Source: Flavobacterium sp. CYK-55 (GTDB lineage: Bacteria > Bacteroidota > Bacteroidia > Flavobacteriales > Flavobacteriaceae). Taken from it: a stretch of 64,000 nucleotides of DNA. Below the pieces are notes generated by a model. The model was given only the letters and a program-made list of their open reading frames with translations. It made no database searches and was not told the DNA's origin. A program made the translations under genes and the position numbers. The stretch lies in the NCBI RefSeq assembly GCF_018413465.1, contig NZ_JAHCDK010000008.1:62001-126000 (forward strand). The letters run 5' to 3'. This document shows, in pieces, positions 58,699-64,000 of the stretch. The first letter of the stretch is position 1. Every line of letters begins with the position of its first letter.

Positions 58699-58721
58699 GT
58701 TCGTTGTGCCAATGGTTTGGG

Positions 58722-59225
58722 TTATTTTGAAGCTTTAAGTTGTTTCATTTGTTCGTCTTCAATAAGTGTTTTGACTTTGACTACTGCGTCAATATTATCG
58801 TTCGGAATGGTGGTTGAAAGCACATAATGCATGATTTTCCAATTATTCCCAACTTTTTGCAATACACCTGAGCCGCGACAAATTTTCATCCAAGTATCCA
58901 AGAGTTCATCAAACCAAGCTGTTTTTTCGTCAGCACTCAGATAAATATGTCTTTGAAAAGGTTTAAAATCCCAGGCTTTTCCTTTGTCAAAATAAGGTTT
59001 GGCAAAAGCTTGAAATTGCTTTTTGTTCCAGTTTTCGGTGGCGTCGGTTCCGATAAAAATCCCTTCATCTGCCATAGCCCCAAAATAAGCCTCGCCATTA
59101 GCAACCGCGGCGTCTTTATGCCACTGATTGAGTAAAGCGTCAATCTCGGAAGTAGTTTTATTTTGGGCCCAAAGGAAGCTGTTGGAATTTAAAATCACCA
59201 GACATAAAAAAAATAAGTTTTTCAT
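58722..59225 (-). CDS. exported NTF2-like (SnoaL/DUF4440) protein
   Basis: 167 residues with a signal peptide (FFLCLVILNSNSFLWAQ). The rest is an NTF2-like cone: EIDALLNQWHKDAAVANGEAYFGAMADEGIFIGTDATENWNKKQFQAFAKPYF, then TAWFDELLDTW and NNWKIMHYVLSTTIPND. Such proteins may be small enzymes or ligand carriers; nothing in the sequence tells which. It is expected to be in the periplasm and is divergent from the L,D-transpeptidase gene. Confidence 0.85.
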   Translation of the reverse strand: MKNLFFLCLVILNSNSFLWAQNKTTSEIDALLNQWHKDAAVANGEAYFGAMADEGIFIGTDATENWNKKQFQAFAKPYFDKGKAWDFKPFQRHIYLSADEKTAWFDELLDTWMKICRGSGVLQKVGNNWKIMHYVLSTTIPNDNIDAVVKVKTLIEDEQMKQLKASK

Positions 59226-59325
59226 AAAGTTATATTTGTTTTTTTATAAAGTAAATAATCTTCGGGTTTGTCAACATCGATGTGAATTTAGTTTGCTTAC
59301 TTTTACGCAGTTAAATTTTTTCCTC

Positions 59326-60912
59326 ATGTTGGGTCGCTTTTGGATTTTGTGCTTTTCGATGACTTTTGTTTTGACGATGACCGCTTGTAAACGCGATAAC
59401 AACCAAAAATCAATTGTTCTACCTCAAAAACAAAATCTGCCTGAAAAGCCCGTTAAAGAAGTCGCTCCAGATAGTTTAAAGTTACATTGGTTTGTCAAGC
59501 GATATCCGAAATTGGCTGTTTATGAGCCGCAAATGCGCGAGTTATACCGCAATCACCATTGGAAGTTTGTTTGGTTTGACGCTAAAGGAATCACCGAGCT
59601 AGGGCATTTAATCCACAGTAAAATCAACACCATAGAAACCGAAGGTGTTCATGCTAAAATTCCCTACAAATCTTATTTAGAAGACATTTTTCAATCTGCA
59701 AAACCCTTGAGCAATTCGGCCAACGATTATCTCATATCTGCCTTTTATTTTTTTTATGCCGATAAAGTTTTTCACGGATTTGATGTAAAAACTTCGCGAG
59801 AATTGGGCTGGTATTTGCCCCGCAAGAAGGTTTCGTATGTGCATTATCTCGATTCGCTCATGGCCAATCCGAAGTTGATTGAAAAAAACGAGCGAAACCT
59901 TCTAGGCCAATACTACAAACTCAAAGAAATGCTGGGTCGTTACCGCAAAGCCGCACAAAAAAATGACGCAGATACGGTGAAAATCCCCATCGATATGGAT
60001 CCGCTCAAAGTGGGCGATACTTCAGATTTAGTGGCTCATGTGCGTAAACGTTTGTACTTGATGGGTTATTTAGATAAGAATACTCAAAGCGCTGTTTTTG
60101 ACGCATCATTGGCGCGCCCGGTACGGCAATATAAGGAAAGTATTGGTTTGACACCTTCAGAATTGATCTCAGGAAAAATGATTCGTTCGATGAATATTCC
60201 GCTCAAAAGTCGCATCAAAACACTCATGGTCAATATGGAGCGCTGTCGATGGATTCCGACCGAAATGAGCCAAGCCAAACAATATATTTCGGTGAATATT
60301 CCGTCGTATGAATTGGCGTATTACAAAAACAGGAAACTTGCTTTAGCATCTAATGTAGTGGTTGGGAAAGTCATGAATCAAACCGTCATTTTTAGCGGAA
60401 TGATGAAGTACATTGTCTTTAGCCCGTATTGGAACGTTCCGCCGAGCATCATCAAAAAAGAAATCAAACCAGCGCTTGAAAAAGACAAAGATTATCTAGT
60501 CAAACACAACATGGAGTGGGATAAAGGGCGCGTTAGGCAAAAACCCGGACCGCAAAATTCATTGGGTTGGGTCAAGTTTTTGTTTCCGAATTCTAACAAT
60601 ATTTACTTGCATGATTCTCCGGCCAAAAGTCTTTTTAACCGAAATTCAAGAGCGTTTAGTCATGGTTGTATTCGTGTGGCCAAACCGCTTGAACTTGCTC
60701 AGACTTTATTAGAAGATGACCCAAATTGGACGCCTGAAAAAGTTGAAAAAGTAATGTATGCCGGCAAAGAATCTTGGTATACTTTAAAAGAACCGGTTCC
60801 GGTATATATTGGCTATTTTACGTGTTGGGTGAACGATACCGGTATTTTGCGTTTTTATGACGATGTGTACAAACGCGATGGACGATTGTCAGAACTAATT
60901 TTTAAACAATAA
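59326..60912 (+). CDS. L,D-transpeptidase (YkuD domain, YcbB-like)
   Basis: 528 residues from ATG 59326. The signal peptide ends in a lipobox-like TMTAC (Cys 21). A helical N-terminal region and a peptidoglycan-binding-like segment (GDTSDLVAHVRKRLYLMGYL) precede the YkuD domain. The active site is SHGCIRV with catalytic cysteine C448 and H446. It forms 3-3 cross-links or attaches proteins to peptidoglycan, as YcbB/LdtD-type enzymes do. The frame continues to 59128 into the divergent gene, which was rejected in favour of the lipoprotein start. Confidence 0.9.
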   Translation: MLGRFWILCFSMTFVLTMTACKRDNNQKSIVLPQKQNLPEKPVKEVAPDSLKLHWFVKRYPKLAVYEPQMRELYRNHHWKFVWFDAKGITELGHLIHSKINTIETEGVHAKIPYKSYLEDIFQSAKPLSNSANDYLISAFYFFYADKVFHGFDVKTSRELGWYLPRKKVSYVHYLDSLMANPKLIEKNERNLLGQYYKLKEMLGRYRKAAQKNDADTVKIPIDMDPLKVGDTSDLVAHVRKRLYLMGYLDKNTQSAVFDASLARPVRQYKESIGLTPSELISGKMIRSMNIPLKSRIKTLMVNMERCRWIPTEMSQAKQYISVNIPSYELAYYKNRKLALASNVVVGKVMNQTVIFSGMMKYIVFSPYWNVPPSIIKKEIKPALEKDKDYLVKHNMEWDKGRVRQKPGPQNSLGWVKFLFPNSNNIYLHDSPAKSLFNRNSRAFSHGCIRVAKPLELAQTLLEDDPNWTPEKVEKVMYAGKESWYTLKEPVPVYIGYFTCWVNDTGILRFYDDVYKRDGRLSELIFKQ

Positions 60913-60933
60913 GGCCGCTTAGGGATTAATGTT

Positions 60934-60941
60934 TATTTTTG
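60934..60941 (+). promoter_or_regulatory. -7 box of the beta-barrel gene
   Basis: TATTTTTG matches TAnnTTTG and lies 28 bp before ATG 60970. No -33 TTG at 19 nt. Confidence 0.45.
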
Positions 60942-60969
60942 AAGCGTTTAACCTAACATTTATATTGAT

Positions 60970-61500
60970 ATGAAAGTATTCAAAACGATGGCATTGGCCT
61001 TTGGATTAATGGCACTGACAACGGTTCAGGCACAAAAAATCGGCATTAGAGCCGGAGTTAACATAGCCACAGTAACCGGAAAAGACGCTTCGGGGGTTGA
61101 CCCATTGACTTCTTTTTATGCTGGTGTATTCAAAGAATTTTCTGTAGTTCCACAATTGTTTTTTATTCAACCCGAGTTACAATATTCCATTCAGGGGTAT
61201 AAAGCAAACGATACGAATTATACCTTGGGTTATTTGAATTTACCGGTAATGGCCAGAGTTTATTTTTTAAAAACCATTAGCTTAGAGGCCGGCCCGCAAG
61301 TGGGTTATAAAGTTAATGACAATCTTGAAAACAATGATAATATCAACAGTTTTGACACCTCTGTAGCCGGCGGATTAGGGTTTAATTTTCCGTTGGGGCT
61401 ATCGCTGAATGCTCGTTATGTGCACGGCTTGACAAAAATTGATAAAGATGCTGATATCAAACATCAAGTCATTCAACTCGGGGCATCGTTCAAATTCTAA
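60970..61500 (+). CDS. PorT-family outer-membrane beta-barrel protein
   Basis: 176 residues with a signal peptide (MALAFGLMALTTVQAQ). The mature protein starts KIGIRAGVNIATVTG and consists of eight short beta strands: YAGVFKEFSVV, FFIQPELQYSIQGYK, LGYLNLPVMARVYF, LEAGPQVGYKV, and a C-terminal strand ending in phenylalanine. This is the small opacity-type barrel of the PorT group. Proteins of this class are common in flavobacteria; the role is unknown. Terminator downstream. Confidence 0.87.
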   Translation: MKVFKTMALAFGLMALTTVQAQKIGIRAGVNIATVTGKDASGVDPLTSFYAGVFKEFSVVPQLFFIQPELQYSIQGYKANDTNYTLGYLNLPVMARVYFLKTISLEAGPQVGYKVNDNLENNDNINSFDTSVAGGLGFNFPLGLSLNARYVHGLTKIDKDADIKHQVIQLGASFKF

Positions 61501-61523
61501 AAATAATTATAAGTACACAAGAA

Positions 61524-61549
61524 AGCTGCTGATAAAAGCGGCTTTTTTT
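61524..61549 (+). terminator. terminator after the beta-barrel gene
   Basis: AGCTGCT (61524-61530) pairs with AGCGGCT (61537-61543) with one G-U pair, followed by seven T residues. Confidence 0.8.
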
Positions 61550-62966
61550 ATGGCCAATTAAAACTGGTTCTTTTGCTGCTAAAAAAATTGGCTGGTCCAA
61601 TGTTGCCGCCGAATGGGTTTCCGGATAATAGGCGATAATTAGGTTGGTTTCCCCATGATGCTGGTTTGTCTTCAATGAGCATGTCTTCGCCGGTATCGTT
61701 GTTCACGTAAGGTAAAATCATGTTCTGCCATGATTGGATTCTGGGCATGCTTTTATTCACATGAAAATAATCTTTATTCGCATTGACTAGTTCAGTCAAA
61801 TAACTTTTGTACAATTGTTGATACTGTGGAATAGCTAATACTTTGGTGATCAATGGTCGTTGCGACATATTGCCCCATGAGAGCGGATTCTGTGTTCCTG
61901 AATTAGCCACAATTTGCGAAGTTCCCAACGTATTGTCATAATCATACGGAATAAAATAAGCTTTTCCGTTGGGCGAAAAATAAAAATAAAAATTATTCCC
62001 GTTTACCCAGTAATCGTCCCACATACCCACAGCTACATTTACCGCATAGGTTTTTAAAAACAAAGGCACATCCATTTTTTGGGCAATCCAGTTTTCAAAA
62101 TCAGCACCGGTTCGGGTGTTCAAATCTGAAATAAATTGCAGCAATTCAGTTTTTGCACTAGCTAATTCGCTTTTACGTGTTTTTAAATCATAGGCATAAT
62201 ATGCCGACAAAGCCGGATTGATGTTCACGTCTTCAACGCCAATGCTTTCAGTCGAAACAAAATTAGCATTGTTTGATCCGCTCCAACCGCCTTTCCACAA
62301 AAAGCCTACGCCATCACCCCATTTAGTTTTGTTTTTTGCAATAAAAACTTCATCAATGTTTTCGACCATGGCGTAAACACCATAATATGCTGGCTGTGCA
62401 TCACCTTGCACTTTGATATATAGCCTACAATATGAAGCTGCCGGAGCAATACAGCCAAATCTTCTAAACAAATCATAACTATATATTTCGCGACAATAAG
62501 CGGCATCGTCTTTGAACCATTTCAAATTGAGTTTATCCAATCCTTTAAAATTTTGACCGTTGCGGTATTTAGAAAAATCAAGCCCAAAATGGCAATGATG
62601 CCAATCCGGATTTACCGCATCGTGCAACAAACCGGTATCACCTTCAGGTCTGCGACGACTGGTGTTTCCTTTAAGTCTGAGCCCTACACTGTCAATCACC
62701 GTTGTTCTGCCGCCTACTGAAAAAGTAAATTTAGACACCACTTTTTTGTCGTTGGCCGGATTCAAATCATAATTGGTCAGAATTTTATTCCACTGATCCA
62801 AACTAACTTCAACGGTAATTATCGGAACCTGTTTTAAGTTGAAAATCTCTGCTACCTGATCCTGTGGAGTTGCTTTTTGTGCCGATGTAATATTGTTTTC
62901 AGACAAATCAACATTGCTGCAATAAAACAATAGCATCAGCGGAAATAACCAAAAAATTCTTTTCAT
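61548..62966 (-). CDS. CotH-kinase family lipoprotein
   Basis: 472 residues. The signal peptide ends in a lipobox (MLLFYC, Cys 16). The CotH domain fills most of the protein: VGLRLKGNTSRRR at about residue 95, FGLDFSKYRNGQNFKGLDKLNLKW, YCREIYSYDLFRRFGC, YYGVYAMVENIDEVF, and FIPYDYDNTLG. CotH proteins are atypical protein kinases that phosphorylate extracellular proteins, first seen in Bacillus spore coats. Here a cell-surface or periplasmic kinase or a polysaccharide-related role is possible. Activity has not been shown and not all catalytic residues can be checked. Confidence 0.88.
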   Translation of the reverse strand: MKRIFWLFPLMLLFYCSNVDLSENNITSAQKATPQDQVAEIFNLKQVPIITVEVSLDQWNKILTNYDLNPANDKKVVSKFTFSVGGRTTVIDSVGLRLKGNTSRRRPEGDTGLLHDAVNPDWHHCHFGLDFSKYRNGQNFKGLDKLNLKWFKDDAAYCREIYSYDLFRRFGCIAPAASYCRLYIKVQGDAQPAYYGVYAMVENIDEVFIAKNKTKWGDGVGFLWKGGWSGSNNANFVSTESIGVEDVNINPALSAYYAYDLKTRKSELASAKTELLQFISDLNTRTGADFENWIAQKMDVPLFLKTYAVNVAVGMWDDYWVNGNNFYFYFSPNGKAYFIPYDYDNTLGTSQIVANSGTQNPLSWGNMSQRPLITKVLAIPQYQQLYKSYLTELVNANKDYFHVNKSMPRIQSWQNMILPYVNNDTGEDMLIEDKPASWGNQPNYRLLSGNPFGGNIGPANFFSSKRTSFNWP

Positions 62967-63268
62967 ACCTATGAATACTCAAAAATAATCCATCCAAAAA
63001 TAGGCTTTTAATCTCGGTTTTATTTTGAAAATAGCATCTAAATGAAAATTTAACTTTTACCAGTAGCGGCAACAGATTAAAAAACAAACCAAATTAACTA
63101 ACTCATTTACAGCGCATTCACTTTTTTAAAAATGACCTGTTCAAATATTGGTAAAAATAAAATTCGAAATGATGTTATGTTAATGTTGTGAATTGTCTAT
63201 AATTGCAGGTTGCATATTAAATTATTGTTATTATTTTTATTAATAATTTGTAAAATAAATAGTACTTC
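62967..63268. other. 302-bp AT-rich intergenic region before mmsA
   Basis: No gene, RNA or repeat is recognisable. The stretch from about 63205 to 63250 is almost pure A/T (TTATTGTTATTATTTTTAT), consistent with a promoter or upstream element for the dehydrogenase gene that follows. No exact TAnnTTTG box at the right distance was found; TAATTTG at 63244-63250 is one nt short. Confidence 0.5.
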
Positions 63269-64000
63269 ATGAAATACCCTGCGATTCAAAACTTCATCAA
63301 CGGAAAGTTTACACCGGCAACTGCCGCCCGAACCTTAAATGTTGTTTCACCTTTAGACGGAAATCTACTCTCAACCGTCCCGATGTCGGGGGCTTCTGAT
63401 TTAGACAAAGCCGTTCAAGCCGCGCAAGCCGCTTTCCCAGTTTGGAGCAAAACACCTATTAAAGAACGCGTACAAGTGTTCTTTCGCTATAAAGCCTTAC
63501 TTGAAAAAAACCTCAAAGAACTCGCTGAATTGTGCAGCGAAGAAAACGGAAAAACCTACGGAGAATCCGTCGCCGAAATTGAAAAATGCATCGAGCTCAC
63601 AGAATTTGCCACTTCACTTCCGCAACTCATCACTGGTGAATTGCTCGAAGTCAGCAAAGGTGTTGAATGCCGTACCGAGCACGTTGCTTTGGGCGTAGTG
63701 GCCTCGATTGTGCCGTTTAATTTCCCGTCTATGGTGCCCAATTGGACGATTCCCAACGCCATCGCACTGGGCAATTGCATGATTATGAAACCTTCTGAAA
63801 AAGTGCCACTCAGTTGTGGTCGCATTGCTGAATTGCTCAAAGAAGCCGGCCTGCCAGACGGTGTTTTTAACGTAGTGCATGGCGATGTTGAAATGGTCAA
63901 CGCCATTTGCGATCACCCGAATATTGAAGCCGTTTCGTTTGTCGGTTCCACCAAAGTAGCCAAAATCGTTTACCAACGCGCTACGCAAAATTTAAAAAGA
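63269..64000 (+). CDS. mmsA: CoA-acylating methylmalonate-semialdehyde dehydrogenase, N-terminal part
   Basis: 244 codons are visible before the window ends, starting at ATG 63269 (MKYPAIQNFINGKF). The sequence matches the MMSDH type of the aldehyde dehydrogenase family: LNVVSPLDGNLLSTVPMSG, CSEENGKTYGESVAEI, ALGVVASIVPFNFPSMVPNWTIPNAIALGNCMIMKPSEKVPLS, and the NAD-loop SFVGSTKVAKIVY. The catalytic cysteine and C-terminus are outside. It turns methylmalonate semialdehyde into propionyl-CoA in valine or inositol breakdown; other CoA-acylating aldehyde dehydrogenases are a less likely choice. Confidence 0.88.
   Translation, partial: MKYPAIQNFINGKFTPATAARTLNVVSPLDGNLLSTVPMSGASDLDKAVQAAQAAFPVWSKTPIKERVQVFFRYKALLEKNLKELAELCSEENGKTYGESVAEIEKCIELTEFATSLPQLITGELLEVSKGVECRTEHVALGVVASIVPFNFPSMVPNWTIPNAIALGNCMIMKPSEKVPLSCGRIAELLKEAGLPDGVFNVVHGDVEMVNAICDHPNIEAVSFVGSTKVAKIVYQRATQNLKR

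Noticed and set aside
1..64000. CRISPR arrays, phage genes, defence or toxin systems, insertion sequences
   Set aside because: No regular spacer-repeat pattern, no transposase, integrase or known defence domain was seen. The three GC-rich repeats are too far apart for an array.

Overview
The window looks like a chromosome segment from a free-living member of the Flavobacteriia (Bacteroidetes, Flavobacterium-like). The evidence is consistent: promoters of the TTG-N19-TAnnTTTG type, a gliding-motility lipoprotein (GldH) beside RicT and a class A PBP, two proteins with C-terminal type IX secretion (T9SS) sorting domains, SDR-type threonine dehydrogenase, class I fumarase and many small lipoproteins. 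Genes are densely packed on both strands. I saw no rRNA, tRNA, CRISPR array, transposase or prophage.

Region 1 (1-10.7 kb) is a heme biosynthesis locus. Leftward run AraC regulator, hemH, hemJ and a sensor histidine kinase cut by the window edge. Rightward run hemA, hemC, hemD, hemE, hemF, an outer-membrane-type protein and hemB, then a small cytochrome c lipoprotein. Together the enzymes cover glutamyl-tRNA to heme except for the aminomutase (HemL). The oxidase steps present are HemF (O2-dependent) and HemJ. The AraC/hemA divergent region has three TTTAGA half-sites at exact 40-bp spacing.

Region 2 (10.7-25 kb) holds mixed housekeeping genes: O6-alkylguanine repair, a serine hydrolase, a secreted PQQ-type sugar dehydrogenase, a DnaQ-like exonuclease, an SpmA/SpmB-type membrane protein, fumarase, an RlmI-like methyltransferase, 3-oxoacid CoA-transferase, PBP1A, GldH and RicT.

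Region 3 (25.0-27.9 kb) is the most interesting locus. It is a translationally coupled operon of trhO (O2-dependent tRNA U34 hydroxylase), trhP (prephenate-dependent tRNA U34 hydroxylase) and a 4Fe-4S ferredoxin, behind a textbook promoter. TrhO carries an extra C-terminal domain clearly homologous to the C-terminal domain of its neighbour TrhP.

Region 4 (28-36.7 kb) covers redox and metal homeostasis: a bacilliredoxin, a lycopene cyclase with an outer-membrane transporter-like protein, an Nramp-universal stress protein fusion, a DtxR/MntR regulator, FeoA, FeoB with a 39-residue Cys-rich partner, and an SCO protein. Candidate operators sit in the divergent mntH region and upstream of feoA.

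Region 5 (36.8-64 kb) contains an M13 peptidase, an M28 peptidase operon, Ssb, HAD hydrolase, MetG, LD-carboxypeptidase with YraN, a T9SS-exported reprolysin-like metalloprotease, Mfd, threonine dehydrogenase, a lipoprotein truncated hemoglobin next to two paralogous membrane-anchored small proteins, an L,D-transpeptidase, a beta-barrel protein, a CotH-kinase lipoprotein and the 5' part of methylmalonate-semialdehyde dehydrogenase. Three copies of a GC-rich interspersed repeat (7.3, 18.0 and 27.9 kb) stand out from the AT-rich intergenic background.
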